Source: Cellulomonas sp. Root485
GTDB lineage: Bacteria; Actinomycetota; Actinomycetes; Actinomycetales; Cellulomonadaceae
Assembly (NCBI RefSeq): GCF_001426705.1
Contig: NZ_LMFC01000001.1
Span: 299,789-363,788, forward strand
Direction of reading: 5' to 3'
DNA length: 64,000 bases
Translations under genes and position numbers: made by a program
Notes under the pieces: model-generated
What the model saw: only the letters and a program-made list of their open reading frames with translations
What the model was told of the DNA's origin: nothing
The model's database searches: none
In this document: positions 7,026 to 15,496 of the stretch, one piece after another
Numbering within the stretch: the stretch's first letter is position 1
Layout of the letters: each line of letters starts with the position of its first letter

Positions 7026-7954
7026 CCCGCGACCTGGGCGAACGGCTCGGTGGGCTGCGATGCCGTGGCTCCCCGACGGGCGCGAGACGCCCGGACGGCG
7101 ACCACGACCGAGACGATCACCAGGGCGACCGAGACGAAGCGGCCGACCGTGCCCACGATCTCGGAGCTGCCCCGCCCCGCGACGTCGGCCCAGACCGGCT
7201 GGACGGTGGCCACGGCGTTGGCGGCGAAGAAGAGGCATCCGGCGAGCGTCCACGCGGTGACCAGCTGGACCCCCGCCAGGACCCGTCCGGCGGACGTCCG
7301 GCGCAGGCTCACGTCGTCGGCGGGGGAGGTGTCGGACACGGCCGCTCGGCGGGCGACGAGGAGCAGGACGCCGACGCACCCGAGGCCGAGCAGGACCATG
7401 GCAGGGACGATGGTCCGGCTGTAATAGAGGCCGGGGAACGGGCTGGAGGTCGAGACCAGCCCGCCGGCGAAGCCGTAGGACAGGCTCCGGCCGTCGGTGC
7501 CCGCCGCCAGCGCGCACACGCCCAGCAGCACGCCGAGCGCGACGAGCACGCCGACCGTCCACCACGAGAGGGCGGGCGGTGCCACGTCACGGATACGACG
7601 CCGGACCAGCGCCGCACGCCGCACGGCCCCCGCCGGTCGCGGCCAGGTCAGCTCGCCGCCGGCGTGCACGGCGAGGTAGGCGATCCCCGCGATGGCCGGG
7701 ACCGCCGCGAAGAACATCCCGCGGGACGGTCCGCTCAGGGTGCCGCTCACGCCGGCCGTGAGGAGCGCCGGCAGGGGGACGAGTGCAGTCCACGCGCCGA
7801 CGGTGACGCGACGGGCGTGCCGCTCGGCGGTGATCCAGGCCTGCGACGGTGTCGCCGGTCCGGCCGTGCGCACGGGCCGCAGCGACCAGCCGAGGCCCGC
7901 GACGAGGAGAGCGACGAGCACGAACCAGAGCCAGCTGGCCACGGGAGCCTCCAT
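7022..7954 (-). CDS. Multi-pass membrane protein of unknown function
   Basis: 310 residues with about seven predicted membrane spans, beginning MEAPVASWLWFVLVALLVAG and including PLPALLTAGVSGTL, FFAAVPAIAGIAYLAV, VGVLVALGVLLGVCALAAG, VLLGLGCVGVLLLVARR and LVIVSVVVAVRAS near the end. I recognise no catalytic or transport motif. It is the first gene of a two-gene unit with the YtrA-type regulator. Such regulators often accompany ABC exporters or envelope-stress membrane proteins, so an envelope role is possible but unproven. No ATPase partner lies next to it. Confidence 0.75.
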   Translation of the reverse strand: MEAPVASWLWFVLVALLVAGLGWSLRPVRTAGPATPSQAWITAERHARRVTVGAWTALVPLPALLTAGVSGTLSGPSRGMFFAAVPAIAGIAYLAVHAGGELTWPRPAGAVRRAALVRRRIRDVAPPALSWWTVGVLVALGVLLGVCALAAGTDGRSLSYGFAGGLVSTSSPFPGLYYSRTIVPAMVLLGLGCVGVLLLVARRAAVSDTSPADDVSLRRTSAGRVLAGVQLVTAWTLAGCLFFAANAVATVQPVWADVAGRGSSEIVGTVGRFVSVALVIVSVVVAVRASRARRGATASQPTEPFAQVAG

Positions 7955-7981
7955 GTATCAATCAACTAGTGCATTGATACA
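7954..7981. promoter_or_regulatory. Inverted-repeat operator for the YtrA-type regulator
   Basis: Perfect 9-bp arms TGTATCAAT (7954-7962) and ATTGATACA (7973-7981) flank a 10-bp spacer. The site is strikingly AT-rich for this genome and overlaps the start codon of the membrane-protein gene, so a bound regulator would block both promoter and start. Assignment to the adjacent GntR protein is inference from position and symmetry. Confidence 0.7.
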
Positions 7982-8001
7982 ATCGTCAACGGTGCCGCCT
8001 G

Positions 8002-9021
8002 TCAAGCAGCCAGCCAGGCGTCGATCCCCGCGAGCAGCCGCGCCCGCACGTCGTCCGCCGCTCGGCTCGCCCGGACCGACGCGCGCGCCAGGTCCGCCAG
8101 CTCGTCGTCCGAGAACCCGTGCACGTCGCGCGCGATCGCGTACTGGTCCACCAGCCGGGAGTGGAACAGCAGGGGGTCGTCGGCGCCCAGCGCGACGGTG
8201 GCCCCGGCCTCGACGAGCGCACGCAGGGGGACCCGGTCCGCCGACTCGTACACCCCGAGCGACACGTTCGACGCAGGGCACACCTCGAGCGCGACGCCCT
8301 CGTCGACCACCCGGTCGAGCACCCGGGGATCCTCCACGGAACGCACCCCGTGCCCGAGCCGGTCGGGGCGCAGACGACCGACCACGTCCTCGACGTGCGC
8401 GGGTCCCAGCAGCTCGCCGCCGTGCGGCACCGACGCCAGGCCCGCCGCCCGGGCGATCGCGAAGGCCGGCGCGAACTCCGACGTCTCGCCGCGCCGCTCG
8501 TCGTTGGACAGGCCGAACCCCACCACCTGCCCCGGACCGTCGCCGGCGTGGTGCGCGGCCAGCCGCGCGAGCGTGCGCGCCTCCAGCGGGTGCCGCATCC
8601 GCGACGCGGCCACGATCACGCCGATGTCCACGCCCGTGTCCGCAGCCGCCAGCCGGGCCGCGTCCAGGACGATCTCCAGCGCCGGGGTCAGACCCCCGAC
8701 GAACGGGGCGTACGACGTCGGGTCCACCTGGATCTCGAGGCGGCCCGACCCCTCCGCGGCGTCGTCCTGCGCCGCCTCCGCGACGATCCGTCGCATGTCG
8801 GCCTCGCTGCGCACGCACGCCCGCGCCGCGTCGTACAGCCGCTGGAACCGGAACCAGCCGCGCTCGTCGGCGGGCACGTGCAGCGGGTCGGCGTCGAGCA
8901 GCGCGGACGGGAGCCGGATGCCGTGCGTCGCCGCCAGGTCCGCCAGCGTGGAGACCCGCATCGAACCGGTGAAGTGCAGGTGCAGATGGGCCTTGGGGAG
9001 CAGGGTCAGATCACGACTCAC
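8002..9021 (-). CDS. add: Adenosine deaminase
   Basis: A 339-residue metal-dependent amidohydrolase that deaminates adenosine or deoxyadenosine to inosine in purine salvage. Motifs appear in family order: metal ligands in PKAHLHLHFTGS (His14, His16), PHGGE with the catalytic His/Glu region, LGHGVRS, EVCPASNVSLGVY and GADDPLLF in place of the usual TDDP. The GTG at 9019-9021 lies 7 bp after the response-regulator stop. An ATG at 9060 would add an Arg-rich stretch overlapping that gene and is less likely. It is the last gene of the two-component operon. A cytosine- or aminofutalosine-type deaminase is a less likely alternative. Confidence 0.87.
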   Translation of the reverse strand: MSRDLTLLPKAHLHLHFTGSMRVSTLADLAATHGIRLPSALLDADPLHVPADERGWFRFQRLYDAARACVRSEADMRRIVAEAAQDDAAEGSGRLEIQVDPTSYAPFVGGLTPALEIVLDAARLAAADTGVDIGVIVAASRMRHPLEARTLARLAAHHAGDGPGQVVGFGLSNDERRGETSEFAPAFAIARAAGLASVPHGGELLGPAHVEDVVGRLRPDRLGHGVRSVEDPRVLDRVVDEGVALEVCPASNVSLGVYESADRVPLRALVEAGATVALGADDPLLFHSRLVDQYAIARDVHGFSDDELADLARASVRASRAADDVRARLLAGIDAWLAA

Positions 9022-9028
9022 GCCGCGG

Positions 9029-9721
9029 TCACACACCCGCCGTGGTCGTCGTCGTGGCATCGATCAACCGGTACCCGACGCCACGGACCGTGTCGAAGTG
9101 CTCGGCGCCCACCTTCCGGCGCAGGTACCGCACATAGACGTCGACGACGTTGGAACCCGGGTCGAAGTCGAAGCCCCACACCTCCGACAGCAGGCGCTCG
9201 CGCGTCAGGACGTCGCCGGGGTGCCGCAGGAAGGTCTCCGCCAGGGCGAACTCCCGGGCCGACAGGTCGACCTCCTGGTTGCCGACCTTCATCCTGCGCG
9301 TGCGCAGGTCCAGCTGCAGCGCGCCGTGCTTGAGCACCGACGTCTCGCCGGCCGTCGCGCCCTGCGCCCGGAGCCGCAGACGTACCCGGGCGAGCAGCTC
9401 CTCGAAGCGGAACGGCTTGGCCATGTAGTCGTCGGCGCCGGACTCCAGGCCGGTGACCGTGTCCGTGACAGACGACCGGGCGGTCAGCACGATCACCGGG
9501 ACGGTCTCGCCGGCGGCCCGCAACCGGCGCAGGACCTCGAAGCCGTCGATGTCGACGAGCCCCAGGTCGAGGATGAGCAGGTCGACGTCGCCGGACTGCA
9601 CCCGCGACAGAGCCTCTTCGCCGGAGGTCACCGCGCTCGTCTCGAAGCCGGAGGCACGCAGGCCCTTGGCGACGAACGCGGCGATGCGTTCCTCGTCCTC
9701 CGCGATGAGGATGTGCGTCAT
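9029..9721 (-). CDS. OmpR-family response regulator
   Basis: A 230-residue DNA-binding response regulator. The receiver domain (1-120) has the acidic pair in IAEDEE, phospho-acceptor Asp52 in LLILDLGLVD, the switch Thr in VLTARS and the Lys in MAKPF. A winged helix follows (about 135-225: LDLRTRRMKVGNQ, SAREFALAETFLRHPGDVLT, VYVRYLRRKVG, VRGVGYRLID). It overlaps the kinase gene upstream by four bases, which is typical of a cognate pair. The regulon is unknown. The adjacent deaminase gene is the nearest candidate for co-regulation. Confidence 0.95.
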   Translation of the reverse strand: MTHILIAEDEERIAAFVAKGLRASGFETSAVTSGEEALSRVQSGDVDLLILDLGLVDIDGFEVLRRLRAAGETVPVIVLTARSSVTDTVTGLESGADDYMAKPFRFEELLARVRLRLRAQGATAGETSVLKHGALQLDLRTRRMKVGNQEVDLSAREFALAETFLRHPGDVLTRERLLSEVWGFDFDPGSNVVDVYVRYLRRKVGAEHFDTVRGVGYRLIDATTTTTAGV

Positions 9722-11256
9722 AGGTACTCCACCATCTCGGTGACAGGTTGGGGTTCGCCGTCCACGAGGTCGACGGCCGGCAGGTCCAGGACGAAGACCA
9801 CGCCGGAGCCGACGTTAGCCGGTGGATGCTCCACGAACACGCGTCCGTGGTGGGCGTGTGCGATGGCGGCGACGATCGGGAGCCCCAGACCGGCCCCGTG
9901 CGAGATGCGGTCGGCCTGCCCGCGGTGGAACCGCTCGAAGATGCGGTCGGCCTCGTCGGGCGGTACGCCGGGTCCCTCGTCGCGGACCCACAGGAGCAGC
10001 CGGTCACCCGAGACCTCGCTGCCGAGCCGCACCGTCGAGCCCGGCGCCGAGTAGCGGTGCGCGTTCGCGAGGAGCTGCAGCCACGCCTGGGTGATCCGCT
10101 GGGCGTCGAGCAGCACGTCGACGTCAGCGCGCGAGGCCACCACCCAGCGCCGGTCCCCGAGGCCCCGTGCCTTGTCGTGCACGTCGTCCGTCAGTCGCCC
10201 CACGTCCGTCGGCGCCAGCTGCACGAAGTCCGGACGGTCCGCGGTCGCGAGCGTCATGAGGTCGTCGACGAGTCGCTGCATCCGGTCCAGCTCGTCCAGG
10301 GCGAGCGCCTGCGTCGCGCGCACGTCGTCCGGGTCGTCCGGGTCCAGCAGCTCGAGGTGCCCCCGCACGATCGTCAGCGGTGTGCGCAGCTCGTGGCCGA
10401 CGTCGTCGAGGAGCTCGCGCTGCGACCCGAACGCGCGCTGCAGGCGGTCGAGCATCGCGTTCACGGTGCGGGCCAGGTTGGACAGGTCGTCCTTGCCGGT
10501 CACGGTGATGCGTTCCGAGAGGTCGGACTCCGTGATGCGCCGGGTGGTGTCCCGCAGGAGCCGGATGGGGCGCAGGAGCCGGCCGACGACGAACCACGCG
10601 ACCACGGCGATGACGGCGAGGGCGCCGAGCCCGACCGCGGAGTAGGTCAGGAACGTGCTGCGGAGCCCGGACATCTCCGCCGACCGGTCGAACGCCACCA
10701 CGAGCAACCCGAACGCCGGGTCGCCGCTGCGCAGCACCGGGACGGCGATCAGCCGGTACTGCGTGACGGATGTGCTGACGGTCCGCGGCACCGACGGGGC
10801 GTCGGGCGGGATCTCGGCCAGCACGGCGACGAGCTCGAGGTCGTCCTTGAGCCGCAAGGACCTCGTCTCGGGTGCGGGCTGCAGATGCGACTTGCTGTCG
10901 AGCAGCGTGAGCACGCCCTCGTTCTTGCCGGGGACCCGGGAGCGGATACCTTCTCCGAGCACCTCCGCCACGCTGGAGAACGGCTGGCCGGCCCGGTTCT
11001 CACCCGCCTCGACGGTCCGGAATGCCGCGACGGCCCGCGACAGGGAGTTGTCGATGCGCTCGTCGGTCTCGGCGGCCTGCAGCGCGAACGCCGTCCCGCC
11101 GGCGATCATCACCGTCAGCGCGGACAGCACCACCACGGCGGTCAGCAGCCGGGCGCGGACGGTCAGGTGCGCCAGCGTGCGCTGGTAGGCGGGGATGGCG
11201 CCCGTCGTCGCGCCGGTGAGGTCGGCGCGGCGACCGGCGCTGGCGCTGCGGGACAT
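9718..11256 (-). CDS. Sensor histidine kinase
   Basis: A 512-residue membrane kinase. Span 1 is about residues 36-58 (LLTAVVVLSALTVMIAGGTA). An extracytoplasmic sensor of about 140 residues follows, then span 2 at about 203-227. HAMP begins near GRLLRPIRLL. The phospho-acceptor is His288 in DDVGHELRTPLT. The ATPase domain has an N box (QLLANAHRYS), a G1 box (VRDEGPGVP), a FERFHRG motif and GAGLGLPIV. It precedes its response regulator in a four-base overlap. The sensor has no recognisable ligand fold. The start lies 42 bp after the MerR-VOC stop, so read-through from upstream genes is possible. Confidence 0.93.
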   Translation of the reverse strand: MSRSASAGRRADLTGATTGAIPAYQRTLAHLTVRARLLTAVVVLSALTVMIAGGTAFALQAAETDERIDNSLSRAVAAFRTVEAGENRAGQPFSSVAEVLGEGIRSRVPGKNEGVLTLLDSKSHLQPAPETRSLRLKDDLELVAVLAEIPPDAPSVPRTVSTSVTQYRLIAVPVLRSGDPAFGLLVVAFDRSAEMSGLRSTFLTYSAVGLGALAVIAVVAWFVVGRLLRPIRLLRDTTRRITESDLSERITVTGKDDLSNLARTVNAMLDRLQRAFGSQRELLDDVGHELRTPLTIVRGHLELLDPDDPDDVRATQALALDELDRMQRLVDDLMTLATADRPDFVQLAPTDVGRLTDDVHDKARGLGDRRWVVASRADVDVLLDAQRITQAWLQLLANAHRYSAPGSTVRLGSEVSGDRLLLWVRDEGPGVPPDEADRIFERFHRGQADRISHGAGLGLPIVAAIAHAHHGRVFVEHPPANVGSGVVFVLDLPAVDLVDGEPQPVTEMVEYL

Positions 11257-11298
11257 GGACGCAAGTATGTCCGTCGCGCCCGGTTGTGCGCAGGCGTC

Positions 11299-12063
11299 TC
11301 AGTCCACCGCCCGCAGGAAGGACCAGAGGTGTCCCTCCAGGTCGTACGCGCTGTACACGCGGTACCCGTAGTCCTGGTCGACCGGCTCCTGGCAGACGTC
11401 CACGCCGGCGTCCACCGACCGCCGGTGGTGCGCGTCGACGTCGTCCACCAGCACGGCGACCGAGGCGGTGGTCGCGCCGACCGTGCCGGGGGAGGCCAGC
11501 CGGTACGCGTCCTGCTCCGGGTGCAACCAGATCACGCCGTCGCCGGCATGGACCTCACCGTGCACCGCCCGCCCGTCGCCGTCGCGCACGAGGTCGCCGG
11601 GCAGGAGCCCGAACCTCTTCACCAGCCACGCCTGCGCCGCGCCGACGTCCGCGTACACCAGCAGCAGGATGCGCTGCTGCGCGGGAGGTTCGAGGGTGGT
11701 CAGCTCGTCGAGGACGGCAACGAGGTCGGTGCCTCCGGCCGCGAGCGCCCCCGCGACCTTCGAGCGCAGCCGGGCGGTCGCGTCGAGGCGGGCGTCGAGG
11801 GCTGCCAGGTGTGCCTCGAGGGCGGTCGTCGGGTCCCAGGCGGGATCGTCGAGCGCACGCCGGACCTCGGCGAGGTCCATGCCCAGCCGGCGCAGCAGGC
11901 CGACCCGGTAGAGCCGCTCCTCGTCGGCGGCGTCGTAGATCCGGTGCCCGGCCGGGCTGCGGCCCGACGGGGTCAGCAACCCGATCTGCTCGTAGTAGTG
12001 CAGCGTCCGGACGGTCAGCCCGGTCGCCTCCGCCAGCTCGCCCACCCGGTGTCCCGTCGTCAT
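11299..12063 (-). CDS. MerR-family regulator fused to a VOC (glyoxalase-fold) domain
   Basis: 254 residues with two parts. Residues 1-70 are a MerR winged HTH (HRVGELAEATGLTVRTLHYY, then IGLLTPSGRSPAGHRIYDA). Residues 75-125 form the dimerisation helix. Residues 130-254 look like a VOC domain (QQRILLLVYADVGAAQAWLV, VIWLHPEQDAYRLAS, VAVLVDDVDAHHRRSVDAGV, YGYRVYSAYDLEGHLWSF), the fold of glyoxalases and drug-binding proteins. The VOC part probably acts as the sensor, replacing the usual MerR metal or drug pocket. Enzymatic activity is not shown. The promoter upstream has the 19-bp spacer and internal dyad expected for MerR control. An ABC exporter lies immediately upstream in the same direction. 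Confidence 0.88.
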   Translation of the reverse strand: MTTGHRVGELAEATGLTVRTLHYYEQIGLLTPSGRSPAGHRIYDAADEERLYRVGLLRRLGMDLAEVRRALDDPAWDPTTALEAHLAALDARLDATARLRSKVAGALAAGGTDLVAVLDELTTLEPPAQQRILLLVYADVGAAQAWLVKRFGLLPGDLVRDGDGRAVHGEVHAGDGVIWLHPEQDAYRLASPGTVGATTASVAVLVDDVDAHHRRSVDAGVDVCQEPVDQDYGYRVYSAYDLEGHLWSFLRAVD

Positions 12064-12070
12064 GCGACCG

Positions 12071-12101
12071 ACGCTAGGACCTCACGCCGCGTCAGGAGCA
12101 A
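12071..12101 (-). promoter_or_regulatory. MerR-type promoter with 19-bp spacer
   Basis: On the minus strand TTGCTC (12096-12101) and TAGCGT (12071-12076) are separated by exactly 19 bp. Inside lies an imperfect dyad CCTnACGCnGCGTnAGG (12080-12096). A long spacer with central symmetry is the hallmark of MerR-activated promoters. The predicted start point is at or next to the ATG, so the transcript may be leaderless. Confidence 0.6.
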
Positions 12102-12110
12102 GAGCCGTGC

Positions 12111-12947
12111 TCAGCCGTCGTCGCGACGCTGCCAGCGGAACGTGCGGATCCCGACGACGAGGGCGGCGACCGCCCACACGAGCAGGACCGCGGCGGTCGC
12201 CGGGTGCTGCCAGGAGCCGCTGACCTCCCACGACTCGGCACTCGGCGGCAGGAAGACCGAGCGCATGCCCTGCGCCATCCACTTCAGCGGGAACACCGAC
12301 GCCACCTGCTGCATCCAGGTCGGCAGGTCGTTGAACACGAAGAACACGCCGGAGATGAACTGCAGCACGAGGACGATCGGGGTGACGACCGCGCTCGCGG
12401 ACTTCCCCGAGCGGGGGACCGACGAGAACGCCACCCCGCAGAGCGTGCCGGCCGCGGTGCCCAGCACGAACACCCACGCGAACGTGGCCCAGGCGGTCGC
12501 CGTCGTGGGCATCGGGACCCCGAACAGCACGGCCGCCGCCGCCAGCAGCAGGGCCGTCTGCACGAGCGAGGTCACCAGCACCTCGCCGGTCTTGCCGAGG
12601 AAGAACGCGGACGACGGCAGCGGGGTGCCGTGCAGGCGCTTGAGCCCGCCGTCGTCGCGCTCGACCGCGATGGAGATCGCGAGGTGCTGGAAGCTGGAGA
12701 GCATGATGCCCGTCGCCAGCATCCCGGGCAGGAAGTACTGCGCGAACGGGATCCCGGGCTCGGGCCCGACCGTCGCGCCGTCCTGCCCGAAGACCGTCGC
12801 GAAGATGGCCAGCATGATGATCGGGTACGCGAAGATGAAGACGACCGCGTCGCGCTCGCGGAAGAACGTCCGCACCTCGTAGCCGGTCCGGGCCATCCCG
12901 AGCCGCAGCACGCCGGGCAGCCGGGTCCGCGTGTCCACGCTGCTCAT
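12111..12947 (-). CDS. ABC-2 type transporter permease
   Basis: A 278-residue membrane subunit with about six spans. Examples are VVFIFAYPIIMLAIFATVF, FLPGMLATGIMLSSFQHLAI, LVQTALLLAAAAVLFGV, VLGTAAGTLCGVAFSS and AVLLVWAVAALVVGI. The WMAQGMRSVFLP loop is typical of DrrB/ABC-2 permeases that export drugs, lipids or polysaccharides. Its ATG overlaps the stop of the ATPase gene (ATGA 12944-12947). The cargo is unknown. The MerR-VOC regulator downstream may sense a related small molecule. Confidence 0.9.
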   Translation of the reverse strand: MSSVDTRTRLPGVLRLGMARTGYEVRTFFRERDAVVFIFAYPIIMLAIFATVFGQDGATVGPEPGIPFAQYFLPGMLATGIMLSSFQHLAISIAVERDDGGLKRLHGTPLPSSAFFLGKTGEVLVTSLVQTALLLAAAAVLFGVPMPTTATAWATFAWVFVLGTAAGTLCGVAFSSVPRSGKSASAVVTPIVLVLQFISGVFFVFNDLPTWMQQVASVFPLKWMAQGMRSVFLPPSAESWEVSGSWQHPATAAVLLVWAVAALVVGIRTFRWQRRDDG

Positions 12948-13789
12948 GAGTCGGCCCTGTCGATCAGGCTCAGGTACACGTCCTCGAGCGTGGGGCGCAG
13001 CACCTGCAGCCCGGGGACCTCTCCGCCGAGCGCGTCGGTCAGCTCGACCACGGTGCGCGTCGGGGTGTCGGTCCGGACCTCGCGCGGCTGGCCGTCCTGC
13101 GTCCAGCGCACCACCGCCTGCCGCGCGGTGCGGCCTCCGAGGTCCGCGGGCGGACCTTCCGCCACGACGCGCCCGTCCCGCACGACCACCACCCGGTCGG
13201 CGAGGCGCTCGGCCTCCTCCAGGTAGTGGGTCGTGAGCAGGATCGTCGTGCCGTCGGCCGCGAGCGACTCGACCAGGTCCCAGAACGAGCGCCGCGCCTG
13301 CGGGTCGAACCCGGTCGTCGGCTCGTCGAGGAACAGCAGCTCAGGACGGCCGACGATGCCGAGGGCCACGTCGAGCCGCCGCCGCTGACCGCCCGAGAGC
13401 TGCCGCGCGCGGGTGCGCACCTTGTCCTGCAGCCCGACCGACGCGATCACCTCGTCGGGGTCGCGCGGGTCCGGGAAGAACCGAGCGAAGTGGCGGACCA
13501 GCTCGGCGACCGTCGCCTCGGCGAGGTCGTTGTTGCTCTGCAGCACGATGCCGAGTCGCGACCGCCAGGCCCGGTCGCCGTCCTGCGGGTCCCGCCCGAG
13601 CACCTGCACGTCGCCGCCGTCGCGCGACCGGTAGCCCTCGAGGATCTCCACGGTCGTCGTCTTCCCGGCGCCGTTGGGCCCGAGGATCGCCACGACCTCG
13701 CCGTGCGCCACGTGCAGGTCCAGGCCGTCGACCGCCCGCTTCTCGCCGTAGACCTTGCGGAGTCCCGTGACCTCGACGGCGTGCGGCAC
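12944..13789 (-). CDS. ABC transporter ATP-binding protein (DrrA-like)
   Basis: 281 residues. Walker A is GPNGAGKTTT (37-46), the signature is LSGGQRRRLDVALG, Walker B is ELLFLDEPTTGFD, the D-loop is FDPQARRSFW and the switch His is in LLTTHYLEEAERLADR. A C-terminal segment (TPTRTVVELTDALG, LQVLRPTLEDVYLSLI) is typical of drug-export ATPases. It pairs with the ABC-2 permease in overlap. Its ATG lies 5 bp after the aspC stop, so translation is probably coupled to that gene. This is an odd partnership with a housekeeping aminotransferase. Confidence 0.93.
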   Translation of the reverse strand: MPHAVEVTGLRKVYGEKRAVDGLDLHVAHGEVVAILGPNGAGKTTTVEILEGYRSRDGGDVQVLGRDPQDGDRAWRSRLGIVLQSNNDLAEATVAELVRHFARFFPDPRDPDEVIASVGLQDKVRTRARQLSGGQRRRLDVALGIVGRPELLFLDEPTTGFDPQARRSFWDLVESLAADGTTILLTTHYLEEAERLADRVVVVRDGRVVAEGPPADLGGRTARQAVVRWTQDGQPREVRTDTPTRTVVELTDALGGEVPGLQVLRPTLEDVYLSLIDRADS

Positions 13790-13794
13790 GACCG

Positions 13795-15024
13795 CTACTC
13801 GGCCTCGGCCAGCAGCGCCTGGATCCGCGTGACGCCCTCGACCAGGTCGGCGTCGCTCAACGCGTAGGACAGCCGCAGGTACCCGCTCGGCCCGAACGCC
13901 TCACCGGGCACCACCGCGACCTCGGCCTGCTCGAGGATCAGCGTGGCCAGCTCCGCCGACGTCCGCGGGGTGACCCCCCGGATCGTGCGCCCCAGCACGC
14001 CCTCGACGGAGGGGTAGACGTAGAACGCGCCCTGGGGCGCGGGGATCCGCACGCCGTCGATCTGCGACAGCATCTCGACGATGGTGCGCCGACGACGGTC
14101 GAACGCGGTCCGCATCTCCTCGACCGCGGCCAGGTCTCCCGTGAGCGCAGCGATAGCGGCACGCTGGGACACGTTCGCGACGTTCGACGTGAGGTGCGAC
14201 TGCAGGTTCGTGGCGGCGGAGATCACGTCGGCGGGGCCGATCATCCAGCCGACCCGCCACCCGGTCATCGCGTAGGTCTTGGCGACGCCGTTGAGGACGA
14301 TCGTCGTGTCCGCCAGCTCCGGCACCGCGCGCACGATGGGGGTGAACACCGCGTCGTCGTAGGTGAGGTGCTCGTAGATCTCGTCGGTGATGACCCAGAT
14401 GCCGTGCTCGAGGGCCCAGCGTCCGATCGCCTCGGTCTGCTCGGGGGAGTACACCGCGCCGGTCGGGTTGGACGGGGAGCAGAACAGCAGGACCTTGGTC
14501 TGCGGCGTGCGCGCGGCCTCGAGCTGCTCGACGGTCACCAGGTAGCCCTGGTCGACACCGGCGAACACCTCGACCGGTACGCCGCCGGCCAGCCGGATCG
14601 CCTCGGGGTACGTGGTCCAGTACGGGGCGGGCAGCAGCACCTCGTCACCCGGGTCCACGATCGCCGCGAACGACTGGTAGACCGCCTGCTTGCCCCCGTT
14701 GGTGACCAGGACGCTCGACGGCTTCACCTCGTAGCCCGAGTCGCGCAGGGTCTTCGCGGCGATCGCCTCGCGCAGCGCGGGCAGACCCGCGGCGGGCGTG
14801 TAGCGGTGGTTCACCGGGTCCTTCGCCGCCGCGATCGCCGCGTCGACGATGTACCCGGGGGTCGGGAAGTCGGGCTCCCCGGCGCCGAAGCCGATCACGG
14901 GGCGGCCGGCGGCCTTGAGCGCCTTCGCCTTGGCGTCGACCGCCAGCGTCGCGGACTCGGCGATCGCGGCCAGTCGGGCGGACACGCGGGGACGGGGGGA
15001 GGTCTGCTCGCTCACGGGGCCCAT
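13795..15024 (-). CDS. aspC: Pyridoxal-phosphate aminotransferase, aspartate type
   Basis: 409 residues, fold-type I class I aminotransferase, interconverting aspartate and oxaloacetate with glutamate/2-oxoglutarate. Seen are the substrate-loop [19 protein letters not shown] (Asn186), ITDEIYEHL (Asp214 for the pyridinium), the Schiff-base Lys249 in [15 protein letters not shown], and LRLSYALSD near the end. The ATG at 15022-15024 is chosen over a longer frame because the upstream extension is not protein-like. A GTG three codons in is possible. Position upstream of tRNA-Trp, secE and nusG, on the opposite strand, is conserved in related actinobacteria. No gene lies in the 257 bp up to the tRNA. 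Confidence 0.93.
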   Translation of the reverse strand: MGPVSEQTSPRPRVSARLAAIAESATLAVDAKAKALKAAGRPVIGFGAGEPDFPTPGYIVDAAIAAAKDPVNHRYTPAAGLPALREAIAAKTLRDSGYEVKPSSVLVTNGGKQAVYQSFAAIVDPGDEVLLPAPYWTTYPEAIRLAGGVPVEVFAGVDQGYLVTVEQLEAARTPQTKVLLFCSPSNPTGAVYSPEQTEAIGRWALEHGIWVITDEIYEHLTYDDAVFTPIVRAVPELADTTIVLNGVAKTYAMTGWRVGWMIGPADVISAATNLQSHLTSNVANVSQRAAIAALTGDLAAVEEMRTAFDRRRRTIVEMLSQIDGVRIPAPQGAFYVYPSVEGVLGRTIRGVTPRTSAELATLILEQAEVAVVPGEAFGPSGYLRLSYALSDADLVEGVTRIQALLAEAE

Positions 15025-15281
15025 AGTGGCAGAGGTCACGTCGGCTCGTGCCAGCCGATATCGGTGGGTGAGCACGGATGTCCGGGGACGCCCACGGACC
15101 CCGTCCGGAGGTCGTCGGCGACGGTTCGACCCACGGGCGCTCGTCGCGTACAGTGGACCCCCGGCGGTTGACGTCCGCCATGATGAGCCGTGCCCCGGAG
15201 AACTCCGGTAGCTGCACGGACCCCCTCCGGGTGGTGTCCGTGAGTGTCGCGCGGGTTGTGTCATGGAGGCCAGGCCGCCGT

Positions 15282-15354
15282 AGGGCAGTGGCGCAATTGG
15301 TAGCGCAGCGGTCTCCAAAACCGCAGGTTGCAGGTTCGAGTCCTGTCTGCCCTG
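15282..15354 (+). tRNA. tRNA-Trp (CCA anticodon)
   Basis: Acceptor AGGGCAG pairs with CTGCCCT. The D arm is GGCGCAATTGGTAGCGC. The anticodon stem GCGGT/ACCGC holds loop CTCCAAA, giving CCA. The T arm is GCAGGTTCGAGTCCTGT, and the discriminator G is characteristic of tRNA-Trp. It precedes secE by 142 bp, the usual actinobacterial arrangement. Confidence 0.96.
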
Positions 15355-15496
15355 CGCACGCGTCTGGTCCTCCGGGTTCGCCCGGTGGCCCAGGAGAAGC
15401 GAGCAGGACCGCCGGTCGGTCCGGCGCGACGCGTCGGCCCGTCCGTCCGTCAGGTTCCGCACGGAGCCTGACCACCACGAGACGTAGGGGTCAGAC

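Noticed and set aside
8002..9060. ATG at 9060 as start of adenosine deaminase
   Set aside because: It adds MPRRRPRRVCDR overlapping the response regulator. The GTG at 9021 gives the family start and a 7-bp gap.
9748..12882. 1044-codon plus-strand frame opposite the histidine kinase, MerR-VOC and permease genes
   Set aside because: It crosses three well-supported minus-strand genes and has low-complexity Arg/Val/His composition.
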